A stretch of DNA of 64,000 bases from Lunularia cruciata. Taxonomy: Eukaryota > Streptophyta > Marchantiopsida > Lunulariales > Lunulariaceae. Position 1 is the first letter of the stretch, and the number at the start of each line of letters is the position of its first letter. Location of the stretch: NCBI GenBank assembly GCA_948567375.1, contig OX419762.1, positions 25,859,465-25,923,464 of the forward strand. The letters are read 5' to 3'. A program made the translations under genes and the position numbers. The notes under the pieces are model-generated. The model was not told the origin of the DNA, made no database searches, and saw nothing but the letters and a program-made list of their open reading frames with translations. Positions 30,050-42,465 of this stretch are shown here, one piece after another.

Positions 30050-33000
30050 TGTGACAACCTGGAAAATATCACTTTTGCGGTAATCGGGTAAGTAAAGTTT
30101 GTTCCTGTAGAGATACAATTCAGAATTGGTCAAATACAAAGTCAAACGATAACATGTAGTTCTTCTTGATTTCCTCTTTAATCTCTTAGGTAGCAACTAC
30201 ACCCAGAAGAGAGTAACAAGCTCACAATCTTGACAACTTGTCACGAATACACACACATATAATTACAACATAGCAAATTCTGTCCAAACAAATCTTGATT
30301 GATGATTCAGATTCTCCCAAAGACGGCACTTCACTATGAAAACGACTTTGCCTCAGAATTGTGTTCCACCCCTCCATTAAAGGCACAACTTCCTCAATCA
30401 AAATTGCTTCACATCAACTTCGCGCTCCACTCTCAAATGCAGAATACTACCAACACTACAATTCCTCTCAGATCTGTCAAGGCATTGCTCCGATTGCACT
30501 TCACTCAGGATCATATACACAAAATGAAGATCAAGGCTTCAGAATCCAACATTCATAGACACACTAACTTGCACTTCAAAATTTTCCCAACACTCACAAA
30601 CACATACACAAAATTGATACTCGGAATCAAGCTCAAGCGACGAGCATTGAAAATAGCACTTCATTTTATCTATCTTCAGAAATATGAATACTAAACAACA
30701 ATTCACTACGAATGCCAATCTTAAATAGTGAAGCAAACGACAATTCTTCCTACTGTACTGCTTCCTAACATCTCTTTGTACCTGCAGATCTGAACTGACA
30801 ATGCACCTCTTCATATCTGCCTCTTCCTATCTCAAAACTATTTCTACCTCAATTTGATGTCTACCTTGTCATTGGCTTTCAAATCCAATGATCTTCCTAT
30901 CACTTCTCTTTCTTGAGGTATATTTGATTCTACCAATTCCTTCATTATTTCTACTATCTATCCTTCTCTACAATCTACAATTGAAGTTATGGGTAATCCA
31001 TCTACTCCTTTATCTTCCAACCTATTCTTCTCTAATGTGTCAAATAACAAGTCTGAAGACACCTGAATTCCTACTTCTGCAACATCGGACTTCCTCTCCT
31101 CTGTCACACCACTCCTGATTTGCTCTAACTCTGACTTGACTAAATCTAATCTGAGACTCACATTATCTCCTACTTCTAACATTGTCTGATCTACTCGCTC
31201 CTTAATCGGATCAGCAAAGTGTTCATATCCACATCTTTGGCTTTTCTCTTTCAAATTTCCTGCACAAGCAACTTTAACTCATGTAGATGTGCTTCTTCCA
31301 ATCTCCCTTCAGCCTCTGTGCTCAAGATTGCCTGCAACTTTCCTCCAACTTCTCCTATTGATTTTGACTCATAACCTTGAGATTGCTCTGCCTTCAACTC
31401 TTCACGGTACATCTTCAACTCATCTTTGTACTCAATAGCAAGCATCTTTTTCTCCTCCACATACTATGAACTCTATAACTCAGCACTTTGTACCAACTTG
31501 TGCAATCTTTCTTCTTCTTGGTGCCTGACTGCCAACTCTCTCTGCCATGCTTGATCCTTCCCAGCTACACTTTTCCTAAAGCTTTCCAACTCCTGCTCCA
31601 TTATTGCGGCCATCGCTTTCACATGACTACTCTTGATGTGCACATCACTGACCTCCTCTTTCATCTTGGTCAGCAACATTGCCTGCTCTTTCAATTCTTT
31701 GGCTTGCTTATGCAGTTCCTCACCTCTTGACTCAAAACTCTCTTGCAACTTCTAGAAAGTCTTCTTCTTCAAGACTACATCCACCCCAAGTTCTTCAACT
31801 TCCTCGTCTCTTCAGACTACTTGCTCCTGCAAACCCTTCACTTCAACCAGCAGATACTTCACCACCTACGACTCATTTGTCACTTTCATATGATCTTGGG
31901 GAATTACCTTCTGGTGCTCCTTCAATAGTTCCAACAATGCAGTGACAACCTTTGATAGATATTGTATTCTGCCAAATTTCTCTTTGGCTCGGCCCCATCT
32001 TTGTACTTCGCCTCTTCCATAGGCTCCTTCTGCCAAAGTTGCAATCTTTGTATCTTCAAAGACATTGCTTCTGAGCTTCCTTCTTCCTTACTTACTGAAC
32101 TCGGACCCGCAGGATACTCCTTCCGTCTTTCAGCCCCCTTCTCTTCCACAACCAGAGCTACGTAATGATTCTTCTTTTCTGATATATTGTCAATCATTGC
32201 ATGACAAGCTTCACATGACAAGCTCCAACCAATTGCTGAACCTTATGTTCCCCCTCACTCTCACTTCCGAGTTCCTCACTTTGTAAAGTGAGTTTGTCTT
32301 CTTTTGAGTCCTCTCCTTGAGACTCTGTCTCCCTTTTAGACTCGGTTTACGATGGTGCTTCTCTCACCATCTTCTTACTTTGTATAACCAGTCTTCGGGT
32401 CTTCCGTTGTGCTGGAGGTGACCTTGCATCTTCAGGCTTACTACACTTCTTCTTCTTTGGACTTGTGACTTCTTCCATCTTCCACTGTCCCGTCTTCAAG
32501 AAGTGATCATCACTGGCTCGCAAGTGTGCCATATATTGTTGCTCTTCTTCATCCGCCTCCCATCTCAAATCAAGATGGAAATGTGACACCATGCGACGCC
32601 TCTCTTCTGCTGTAAGCAAGTTCAACCTGAAGTAGAAGTGTGCTGCAAATGGTGCAAAATCATGTGGAGGTGAACCTGTCCTCCAATTGACCACCATCTG
32701 CCTCATTTGTTGGTGAAAACACTTTGCCTAGTTCACCTTCATTCTTGCAAACACCTGGTGGAAAAAGACCGCCTGCTGCATGTTCACATAAGTTGTTTGG
32801 TCTGATTTGAACATGGCCATTATCATCCCCATAATACTTCATTTAATTGGGTCCCGATAGGACTCCACCTTGTAACCATTTGTTGATGCAGAGCAAAGAT
32901 CAAATTTCAGATCTCCGCCGTCTCCTCTATAGCATCACACTTCCGATAGAAGGTGATCCCCATCGATTCTCTTGCTTCCTTCCACAACACTAACCTCCAA

Positions 33001-33797
33001 TCTGACTCAGTCCATTGAGCTGGATTTCCTCTCTTCCCCACAACTTTGGGGCCTTCCTCACAATTACTGGAAGCTATCTTTGCCATGACTCCTGGGAAAG
33101 TGAAATTCCAATTCCATGCAAAAAAGGTAATACAAAGTCTATTCAAGACTTTGATCCTTGCTACAACATCTAACCTACAAATTGCAAAACTTTGCACTAC
33201 CAGAGCATTTGTGACCTTCTTTGCCATGATCTGCTCTCTTGTTCTTTGGCACTTGAAAACTATTCCTTCTCTTGGACAAGACACTTAAACCCCTTCTGGA
33301 TTTCGGAAAATTTCACTCTCAATTGGGTTCTTGACATGCATTATTGGAGGACGACTACTAAGAGGGATTGGGAATCTACTTGACATATTCAACTTGTCCC
33401 TATGCAATTGCAATTTTATATTACTCCGAACTGCAATCATTCTTTAGTCAATTTCAAAATCAACTTCTACTTTGTCTGCGTGTTGCTATCTTGTCACTAT
33501 CAAGACATGCTTATTCTGCCTCCGCTGTTTCTTGAAGTGTACTTTCTTGCCACGTACCAAGGTTGTTAGACGGTCTTTGTATTGGCCTTCGCTTCCCGAT
33601 CCAAAGACAATGCTCTTTGGACTTCTTTCTTTGTACCCCTCTCCTGAGTACCTCTATCATTGGACCCGATCTTGACTTCTTTGGATTTCCTCCAAAGTCA
33701 CTCCCGTTCATTCCTTCTTTTGCAATTCAGCTTTCTTTGTTTACTTCTTCTCCCAAATACTAATAAACAGAAAATAAAATAAAATGTGGGCACCACA
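30050..33797 (-). mobile_element. LTR copy 3 (3,748 bp), solo, in tandem array 2
   Basis: Minus-strand ends TGTGGTGCCC (33,797) and GTTGTCACA (30,050). Flanks ACAAC (30,045-30,049) and ACAAT (33,798-33,802), a 5-bp duplication with one change. There is no PBS or gag beside it, so it is a solo LTR. The phase of the surrounding 177-bp monomers continues across it. It carries the subfamily I ORF. Confidence 0.88.
30844..33386 (-). pseudogene. LTR-borne coiled-coil ORF, subfamily I (copy 3)
   Basis: Begins at an ATG (33,384-33,386) giving MSSRFPIPL, the same start as copy 9. Blocks on the minus strand: VVQSFAICRLDVVARIKVLN near 33,190, FAWNWNFTFPGVMAKIA near 33,110, WTESDWRLVLWKEARE near 32,990, FAPFAAHFYFRLNLLTAEER near 32,620, an acidic/Lys linker, and LWQKEPMEEAKYK near 32,030. 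The coil follows at 31,473-31,748 (FESRGEELHKQAKELKEQAM) and 31,251-31,460. The tail is at 30,958-31,254. Frameshifts and stops are present. The coil is unrelated in detail to subfamily II although the flanking parts align. Confidence 0.7.
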
Positions 33798-34195
33798 ACA
33801 ATCATTTGAAATTTCACTTCAAACCCTAAAATCTACCAAAGATGACAAAATTTGAATTTTTGTAACTTTCTTTACAAATGTGGACTTTAACCATACTTGA
33901 TATCAATCAAAAAAGCTATTCAAGACGCATTCAGTGGCTTAAAAATTACTCTATTTGGACTCCAAATGATGAAGAAACAACTTCTAAAATCAAGATCCTC
34001 TATAAAAAAATCATCACTTATTACTTATGGTACAAAGCTCAAAATGGTGCAATTTTGGTAATCCTAGCAAGGCACTTCTAACAAGACCAAAATTGCAAGG
34101 TTTGGACAAGTAGGTGATGAGATATGACATGCTAAGATTTTGTGAAATCTCTCTTCTCAAAATTTTGGAATCTCTGTCTTCATCTCTTGGCCTAT
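33798..34195. repeat. ~177-bp tandem monomers, array 2 (right part)
   Basis: Two more diverged cores at about 33,930 and 34,079. Beyond the last one the sequence (ATCTCTCTTCTCAAAATTTT) matches the end of array 1 near 15,420. So both arrays end at the same point, presumably the start of the LINE or of the original repeat unit. Confidence 0.55.
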
Positions 34196-34341
34196 CAATG
34201 TGATAACTCAAAAGAAATTGTCTATTACTGCTATTACATGAGTGAACACTTTTTTAGCTTTGGTACTTATTGTAGCTTGAAGATCTTGAATGGCCTTTCT
34301 CAATTTCCTGAAACTTGCAAGAGCACATGCATATCGCTTGA
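34196..34341 (+). mobile_element. LINE endonuclease fragment, plus
   Basis: Encodes MSEHFFSFGTYCSLKILNGL, then FPETCKSTC, matching the endonuclease of copy a. It ends abruptly at 34,341, where the truncated 3' LTR of gypsy element 1 begins. Confidence 0.7.
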
Positions 34342-35369
34342 TGTTTCATCACATAAGTGGTTTTCTCTGGCTTGAAGATAGGCATCTTGCTCCTATGATG
34401 CCTCTCCTCACAGGGTCCTTATAACTCTCAACCGTATACCCATTCTTCATGCGTTTTAAAGAAAAGGCGTCTCGGATTTCTTGGGTTTCTTCAGCTACCT
34501 CTCCTGACCCCAAGAATGTGGCTCCCTGCTCCTCACTTGCTTCTCTTTTGAGTACTAACCTCCAATCCAACACTATCCATTGAGTCGGATTTCCTCTCTT
34601 ACCCTCTGCCTTGAGGTCCATCTAGACACCTACTCTCTTTTATCTTGGTCATGAAACCTAGAAAAATAAGGTTCTAGTTCCATGCCAGAAATGTGATCCA
34701 AAGCCTACTCAAGACTTCAAGTTTTGCAATCACATCTAACCTCCAAATTGCATGATTTCTCACTACAAATTCAGAGTTCTTCTTTCCACCTCCCATCTTA
34801 CTCTCCTCCACTTTGGGTTAGTGACTACCCTTCCGCTTGACTCCCAAACTAACAATCCTGACTTCCTCTCAATGCACAAGTGCATCTCTTACTACAATCC
34901 TTTTTCCCCAATCTTCCTCAAGATGACTCCTTAATGGTGATGGGAGTTACTTGTCATCTCTTTGTCTCAATCCCAAATTTTATAGTGGTACGTCCCTCAA
35001 TCTTTCTTCACTTTGAGCTTCTACCAAGAAATCACACCTTCTGCATGCTCTTGTCAATGTCAATTTTCCCAGCTCATAGGCCAACCATTTTTGTATGTGG
35101 TACCTTTTTGAATGTCCAACCCCAAAGGAAAGTTGTTACACTATCCTTGCCTTTGGTTGAGCACTCTCATACAAAGTTTCCTTACTTCAGGTTGAATGTT
35201 GACAAGACCAATACGAGTACTTTGTCTTCTCACACAAAGTCACTTTACTTTAGGTTACAACCCAAAGACACCATTCTTTGCCTTCTAATGCCATACAGGT
35301 ACAATATGACTTCATCTGTACACTTCTTCTTCAAAAATAGGAAAAAAAAACAAAAATGTGGGTATCACA
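34342..35369 (-). mobile_element. LTR copy 4, partial 3' LTR of gypsy element 1
   Basis: On the minus strand it starts TGTGATACCC at 35,369, directly after a polypurine tract, and continues 1,028 bp into the N-terminal part of the LTR-borne ORF (WIVLDWRLVLKREASEEQGA near 34,560) before it is cut at 34,342. The missing ~2.7 kb includes the promoter and U5 parts. Confidence 0.85.
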
Positions 35370-35383
35370 TACCCCTTCCCTCA
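35370..35383 (-). other. Polypurine tract next to the 3' LTR (element 1)
   Basis: On the minus strand it reads TGAGGGAAGGGGTA immediately before TGTGATACCC. A purine run at the 3' LTR boundary primes plus-strand DNA in LTR retrotransposons. It independently fixes the LTR start. Confidence 0.8.
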
Positions 35384-36501
35384 AATGTTAGTGTCCTTGT
35401 GAACATAAACCTTGGGTGTCTTAGAGACCTCCGAGTCTATCGTCCAATATTTTTGAACTCTCTTGGCAAATGGTTGCCCTTCCAAGTCTGCAAGTTGAAT
35501 GAACCCATTTTCATAAATATGAAGAGCTCAATAGAGCCCCATCCATCTCAAATGTAGTTTTCTTGGAAAAAATATTTGGCGATTGTCATATAACAAAACC
35601 AAATCTCCTTCACAAATAGTAATAGGCTTGATGTGCTTATCATGCTTGACTTTTCTCTATTCTTGTACTTCTTTTGTGGTTTTCATTGCATAATCTCTTT
35701 TCTCTTCTAACCACATCAATTGATGGATCCAAAGATCCTGACTTTCTTCTTTTAAAAGTTGTTCCTTACACAGAATCCAATACATTGGTACCTCAAATTT
35801 AATTGGTAGGATGGGGTGCAAGCCGTATGTCAAGAAGTATGGAGTTTGCTTGTTGTGATCCTTTCTATCATTTGATATGCCCACAACACGATTGGTAGCC
35901 TTGTATCCCAATCATAGGGATAATTGACAGTCACCTTATTAAGAATTTTATAGAGTAACCCATTTTCTTTCTTTATTAGGCCATTTGCTTTGGGATTATA
36001 AGGTATCATTTTCCGATGTTTAATCTGAAAGTACTTGGTTAATGCCTCTATCACAAAGTTCAAGAAATGTGTCCCTTTGTCACTGACCAATTCTAGAGGA
36101 CATCCATATTGGGAGATAATATTTCAAAAGAAAAATTTTGCCACTATTTTTGCATCATCTCTATGAGTTGCTTCGGCTTTGATCATTTTGGTAGCATAAT
36201 CAGTGCAAACCAAAATATATCATTTTCTTGTGACTCAAGTTACCGGTTGTATTGGTCCCACAAAATCAATTACTTATTTCTCAAATGAGGCCAATGGTAA
36301 AATTGGTCTCAAAGGCCATTGGGAAGTAGCTGTTGACTTTCTTGTTCTTTGACAAGCATCACAACTTTGGATATGGGCATGTGTGTCTTTATACATTGTA
36401 GGCCACCAGTACCCCGAGGAAAGAATCGTCTTTAGAGTATTCTTCAAGACATAGTGTCTCCTTGATGCTTTGGAGTGTAAAGACTCAATTATTCCTCCCA
36501 A
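35384..36501 (-). pseudogene. Ty3/gypsy integrase (element 1), broken
   Basis: Read on the minus strand: N-terminal zinc-binding segment (36,274-36,501: SKASRRHYVLKNTLKT, then SCDACQRTRKS), catalytic core with a DFVGP block near 36,260, VSDKGTHFLN near 36,080 and NPKANGLIKKENG near 35,990 (third acidic residue present). The C-terminal part has GDLVLLYDNRQIFFPRKL near 35,600. The order D-D-E and the GDLVLLYDN tail fit plant Athila/Tat-like gypsy elements. Stops break the frame in the core. Confidence 0.85.
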
Positions 36502-36589
36502 CTTTTTATGCCTCCAAGCATCACCAAAGTACTTTGTCTTTGCCCATCTTGAATAAAATGTTGTGTTTAAGCTGATATGGCCCTATTTT

Positions 36590-38060
36590 CTTGAGAAAGA
36601 TTGCCCTCTGCTCCATGTCCAACCCATCAAGACACTAGAGAGTATGCAGATAGTGATATTCTGCTACATACCTTGTACTTTGCATTGCTATCAATTGATA
36701 CAACTCTTTGTCAAGGAAGCAATCATCAACCTCCGATTCTTGGTCTTGAGTTTCAAATTTGGATAGGAAGTCCACATTTGAATGCAAAGCTTTCTTCCTT
36801 ACTTGTACAATATATGTGAATTCTTGCAATAACAAGATCTATCTTGCAATTCACTCAGACAAATCTGCCTTCTTGACCAAATGTTGCAAGGTATAATGGT
36901 CCACATAGAAAACAAATTTGTAACCCAACAAATAATGGTGAAACTTCTTGCAAGCATACACCATTCCAAGTGCTTCCCATTCAGTTGTAGAATAATTTCT
37001 TTTTGAAACCGAAAGTTGTTGGTTGGCGTAATAAATTGGGTAATCCTTCTTCTTGTTGTCCTTCTGACTCAAGACCACTCCAATTGCCATGGACAAAGTA
37101 TCCACATATACATGAAATAGGCACTCCCAATTTGGAGCCCTCAAAACTGGTGCTTCAACCAATTTCTTCTTCAATACCTAGAAAGCTTCTTCTTGACTTG
37201 CTTCCCACAGGTAGTCTTTGGACTTCTTTAGATGCTTTGTCAGGGGTGCAGCAAGCACCGCATAGTTTGATACAAAGTGTCTATAGTATCTGATATGCCC
37301 CAAGAAGGCTCTCAGCTCCTGATTTTTTTTAAGGGATCCCAAGGTTGAGATAACTTTAACCTTCTCAACATCGACTTCAATACCTTGGCTTGACATCCGA
37401 TGCCCCAGAAGAATTCCCTCCATCATTGCAAAGAAGCATTTCTTTGGGTGGAATGACAAACTAACACCTTCCAAAAGTTTGGCGTAGGTAATCTAAATGT
37501 ACATCCCTTTGCCCAAACACACAAAAATCATCAATGAAGACTTATACAAATTTGCACAAAAAACCCTTGAAGATTGCATTCATCATCAGTTGGATAGTAG
37601 TGGGGGCATTACACAACCCAAAGGGCATTTGATTGTAAGCAAAAGTGCCCCAATTGGTGGTGAGTGTAATTTTATCCTTGTCTTCTTCTCGGATGGATGC
37701 TCAATTATACCTTGAAAATCCATTGTGAAAACTGTAGCAAGGATGACTAGCTACTTGGTCCAAAATTGTATCGGTAAAAGGCAAGGGATGATGATCCTTC
37801 CTTGTAACAACATTTAGCTTGCAAAAATCTTGGCACACTTGAATCTTCCTAATTTTCTTCTTTGTGACAATGATAATGGGTGAGACCCACTCACTACTTA
37901 AGACAAGAAAGATTTTTCCGGCTCCTAAGTACTTTTTGATTTCATCTTTTACTAAGAGCGAGTACTTTGGGTTCAAGTGGTACTGTCTTTGCCAAACCGG
38001 AACTGCACCTTCAACCATATCAATCCGGTGTTCTCTAAATTCTTGTGGAATATCCGACAT
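36590..38060 (-). pseudogene. Ty3/gypsy reverse transcriptase and RNase H (element 1), broken
   Basis: Minus strand: RT begins at 38,060 (QYHLNPKYSLLVKDEIKKYL, WVSPIIIVTKKK, then VCQDFCKLNVVTRKDHHPLP). The first catalytic block reads SFHNGFSRYN in place of the usual FLDGFSGYNQ, so the catalytic Asp is Asn. The second block, VFIDDFCVFG, near 37,540, keeps both Asp. The connection domain (37,178-37,474) has FHPKKCFFAM, LLGHRMSSQGIEVDVEKV and LRAFLGHIRYYRHFV. RNase H (36,851-37,174) has FHVYVDTLSMAIGVVLSQ and NYSTTEWEALGMVYACKKF, then FYVDHYTLQHL. Frameshifts between 37,475 and 37,700. Confidence 0.9.
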
Positions 38061-38549
38061 TTGATCAATAGACCAAGTGAATACATCCTAAAATTCTATA
38101 AATAGGGTAGTGTATCCTACCAATTCCTCCGAAGTGACCATCTTTGAAATTTTTAAGATTCTTCCTTCACCCAAAACAACATCTTGACAGTCATTGGGGT
38201 TGATATCCCCTTCGACATGACTCACTTGCCTCAATCCAAGTTGAGCTAACATCAAACCTCCTTCCTCCAAGTCATCTTCACCCGAGGTGAGGTCATATGG
38301 GTCTTTGTCGTTGATGTCTACTTTGTAACATTCCAAGTAATTGACTTGGACTTCATTGTCAGAATCTTTTGAAGATGAAGATGAAAATGATGAATCTTTG
38401 GATTCATCTTCATCTTTTGATGAAGTTGTTTCCCCGGGGTGGGGAACCTTTGTCCAACTTATGGTCACAAGCTTCTGGTCCTTGGACAAAATGTCCTTAA
38501 ACTACAACTTCTGCTAGTGCCAATCCACCACAACTTGGGCACTATACAA
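38061..38549 (-). pseudogene. Gypsy element 1 protease-RT linker, acidic
   Basis: Minus-strand open stretch 38,088-38,489 with a serine/acid-rich segment (DEDESKDSSFSSSSSKDSD) and then VNYLECYKVDINDKDPYDLT. It sits between the aspartic protease and RT of element 1. Function unknown; such linkers are variable in plant gypsy elements. Confidence 0.6.
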
Positions 38550-38808
38550 CTAGGGTCTTGCGATCAATAGTGGGTAACCCGTCTTTGATACTGGTCTTAA
38601 TACAATATGGTTCAATTTGAAAGGTACTTCTCCAATGATCTTGGTAATGTTTGACAACATGCCCAATGGCCATCTCTTGGTTCGGTCTGCAAATTTCAAA
38701 ACTTGGGGTGTTGGTTCAAACGTATGATACCCCAACCAATTTGCAGTAATTTTGGTCATGACACTCACACCAAAACCCAAATCAATGGGTATTGATGTGA
38801 TCATGCAC
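38550..38808 (-). pseudogene. Aspartic protease C-terminal part (element 1)
   Basis: Continues, after removal of the inserted LTR (38,809-42,465), the frame from 42,663-42,466. The active-site block is IPIDLGFGVSVM, i.e. D-L-G, the form seen in Athila/Tat-like plant elements, in place of D-S/T-G. Later residues include WPLGMLSNITKIIGEVPFKL and PLLIARP. Confidence 0.75.
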
Positions 38809-41800
38809 TGTGACAACCCAGAAAATATCACTTTTGCGGTAATCAGGTAAGTAAAGTTGTTCCCGCAGAGATACGAGTCAAAAATGTCCAAATACAAAGT
38901 CAAACAATAACATGTAGTTCTTCTTGGTTGCATCTTTAATCTCTTAGGTAGAAACCACACCCAAAAGAGAGTAACAAGCACTGATTCTCAGTCTTGTCAC
39001 AAAGTAACACTTCTTAATCACAACTCCTTCAACTCTTTCCAAACAATCTTGATTGTGATGATTCAGGCTCTTCCAAAAACAACACTTCACTACAAAATGA
39101 CTTTGCCTCAGAATTGTGTTCCACCCCTCCACTGAAGGCACAACTTCCTTGATCAAAATTTCTTCACATCAACTTCACACTGCAGTCACAAATGCAAAAT
39201 ACTACCAACACTACAATTCCTCTCAGATCTGTCAAGGCATTGCTTTGATTGCACTTCACTCAAGATCAAACACACAGAATGAAGATCAAGGTTGTGGAAT
39301 CCAACATCCAACAAGCACTCTGAGTTTCACTTTGAATTTCTCCACATACTCACAAACATAATTGCAAAGCTAATAGTCAGAATCAAGCTCAAGCGACAAG
39401 CACTGCTTCATAGCACTTTGCTTTATCTATTCTCATAAATAATGAGCACTGAACAACATAAGATTTCAAATGCCACTCTTAAATAGTGAAGCAATCGACA
39501 ATTATCTTCCTAATGTACCTCTTCCTTATGACTCTACAAACCTGTAGATCCAAAATGACAATGCACCTCTTCATATCTACCTATTCAAATCTCAAATTGG
39601 TTACTAATCCGATCCGATGTCTACTTCTTCTTCAGCTTTCAAACCTGATCCCAAAGTAACTTACTTCCTATTGCTCTGTCCTCGGGTTTCATAATTCCTA
39701 CATCTTCTACCAAATCTAATAGTTCTCTTTCCCGATCTAACATTTCACTAGTGGGTAATTTATCTAACTCCTTATCTTTTGACCCACTCTTCTCTAACGT
39801 CTCCAATGGTAACTCCAAAGACATCTGCACTCCTACTTCATCTACTTCGGGTTTTGCTCTAACATCTTTCCAAAGTTTATCTATCTCCAACTTTACCAAA
39901 TCTAATCTAATCATGATATTATCTTCCACTTCTAATATCTTCCTATCTACACAAGTTTTGAGACTAATCAACAATGCGTTCAAATCTATATCCTTTGCAT
40001 GTCTCCTCCTCATCTCTTGCACCAACAACTTCAACTCGTGCAGCCTCATCTCTTTGATATGCACATTAGCCTCTGTACTCAGCATTGCATTCATCCTGAT
40101 TATGATCTCCTTCAATGGCTCCAATCTCATCTTCCTTTTGTGCTCTCGATCTGCAAGCCAATCTTCCCGGTACATTGCCAATTCTGCTTTGAACTCGGCT
40201 TTCACAGTTTCCTTCTCCTTCTCCTTCTCCTTCTGTACAACCTTCTCTTCCTAATTACGAAGTAACTCTTGTAATCTCTCTTCTTGAATCAACAAATTGC
40301 TGCTTCAAGATTTTGTACTCAGCTACTTGTCTTTCCCTTGCTATGTCACTTTGCTTCACAAGTTCCTCTCGATACCTTGCTTCTCTCTTCAATTTCTCAA
40401 TCACTTGACTCTGCACTATTGCATCCACTCGCTGTACTTCCCTTTCCTCCTCACCTCGGATTATATGCTTCTTCAACTCCAAGTTCTCTTCTTCCAGTCT
40501 TGCTAATACCTACAACACAGTCTTTACCTCCGGACACTTTGACTGCATCTCCCTCTTTATGTGCTCTAGCTTTGCCAATGGAGGACACACAACTTCTTGC
40601 AAGTACTCCACTCCATCAGTCGTGACTACTTCAACTTGCGGAGTGATCTCCTTCTTTACCTCTTCTTCTCCCAATACTTGCCTTCTTCTTTGCAGTCGTC
40701 GGATCGGAATAGACGCTTCACTTCCCAAATTGGCATTCTCATCTTCCCTTGCCTTGCTTGGACCCGCTTCACACTTTGCCTTGCGCCTTGACCAAAATCC
40801 TCTCTGAATAGTAATCTTCTTCTCCTCCGGCTTGGGCACTTTGTCCTCCAACTTTGGGTTACTCTCTTCCTTGAGCTCCACCTGAACTTCTTCTTCTTCT
40901 GCAAGCACGATGTCATCTCTCCACCTTCATCGCTATCACTACTTGTATCCCCACTTTGTAATGTAAGCTCGGGTTCTTCCTTGTGTTCCGAGTCTTTGGA
41001 CTTGCACTTGGCTTTGCCCTCCAAGTCTTCTTCCGACCACATGATCACCACCATACCTTTCCTCGGGTTTCCTCTCTTGGTCTTCCAAGGTCTCGTCTTC
41101 TCTATGTATTTGCCTTCTCCTTGTCTACTCTACTTCTTCAACTTTGGAGTACTTACTTCTACCTGCACACTCTTCCCCATCTACGCATAGTACTCATCAC
41201 TGCTTCAGATATGAAGAATATACTATTGCTCCTCCGTGTTGACTTCCTTTCTCAAGTCGGGATGAAAGTGCAACACCATTCTATTGCGCTCTGCCGCATT
41301 GAGCAAATTCAACCCGAGGTAAAAATGTGTTGCAAACGGCACGATGTAGTGTGGAGGCAACTTATCCCACAAATTCCACACCATCTACCTTATTCTCCCA
41401 TGGAAGCACCTCACCCTGTTGATAGGTTCTCCTGCAAACATCTTATGGAAGAACACCGCTTGGTGTTTCATCACATAAGTCGTTCTCTCCGGCTTCAAGA
41501 TTGCCATGAGAGCACTCACGATCCCTCTCTTGACCGGATCTTTGTAACTCTTTACTTTGTACCCATTCTTTGTCCTCTTCAAAGAGAAGGCATCCCTCAC
41601 TTCTTGGGTTTCTTTGGCTACCTCTCCCTTTTCCAAGAATGTGGCACCCTGCTCCGCACCTGCCTCTCTTTTGAGTACTTATCTCCAATCTGACTCTGTC
41701 CAACAAGCAAGAGTTCCTCTCTTCCCCTCTTCCTTGGGGCCATCGAGACATTTACTCTCAATTATCTCGGTCATGTATCTTGGAAAACTCACGTTCCAAT

Positions 41801-42465
41801 TCCACACCAAGAATGTGATCCAAAGTTGGCTCAAGACTTTGATTCTTGCAATCACATCTAACCTCCAAATTGCATGATTTCTCACTATGAATTTGGAGTT
41901 CTTCTTTCCTCCTCCCATCTTTCTTGCTTCCTCATTGTCTCTTGAGTTAACTCTCTTCAATTCTCCTCTACACACTAGCGTGTCTTCAACTCTACTTCCC
42001 TTCCCATGATCTCCTGCAGGATGACTCTTGAAGACAAAGGAAAATTGCTTGACATTGCTTCGTTGTCAGCCCAATTTTTATAGAGTTGCGCCTTCTTTGT
42101 CTCTCTTCAATTCGAGTTTCTACCAAGAAATCACACCTCTTGCATGTGCCTATCATTGCCAAGTGTACTTCACGCATATGACTGCCGGTTTTTGAATGGT
42201 CCCTTCTTGAATTTCTCACCCTGAAGAAAAGTTGTTACACTATCTTTGCCTCGGGTTGAGCACCCCCGATATGAAGACTTCTTACTTTGGGTTGTTTGTT
42301 GACAGGGCAAGTCCGAGTACTTTGCCTTATGACCTGAAGCCATGTTACCTCGGGTTTCATCCCGAAGACTCTTTTCTTCGCCTTCTTTGGCCATACAGGC
42401 ACAATCCGACTTCTCTATACACTTCTTCTCCATTTAAAATAAAAACAAAAAATGTGGGTACCACA
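38809..42465 (-). mobile_element. LTR copy 5 (3,657 bp), solo, in the gypsy protease
   Basis: Minus-strand ends TGTGGTACCC (42,465) and GTTGTCACA (38,809). Perfect 5-bp duplication TGCAC at 38,804-38,808 and 42,466-42,470. The protease frame of element 1 is continuous across it, so this is a clean insertion. No PBS or gag adjoins, so it is a solo LTR. It carries the subfamily II ORF. The TATTTAAGA-type box lies near 39,480 on the minus strand. Confidence 0.92.
39604..41975 (-). pseudogene. LTR-borne coiled-coil ORF, subfamily II (copy 5)
   Basis: Minus-strand blocks: IVRNHAIWRLDVIARIKVLS near 41,880, FLVWNWNVSFPRYM near 41,800, AVFFHKMFAGEPINRVRCFH near 41,440, an acidic/Lys linker (40,656-41,054), GVEYLQEVVCPPLAKLEH near 40,600, then coil segments at 40,255-40,482 (EVQRVDAIVQSQVIEKLKRE) and 39,639-40,205 (EFKAELAMYREDWLADREHK). 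The tail ends at 39,604. The 188-codon open piece at 39,639-40,205 is the best preserved coil and tail of this subfamily. Stops and frameshifts separate the pieces. Confidence 0.7.

Noticed and set aside
14430-34195. CRISPR-like reading of the regular ~177-bp repeats
   Set aside because: Units are degenerate over their whole length without constant repeats and unique spacers; this is a eukaryotic locus.
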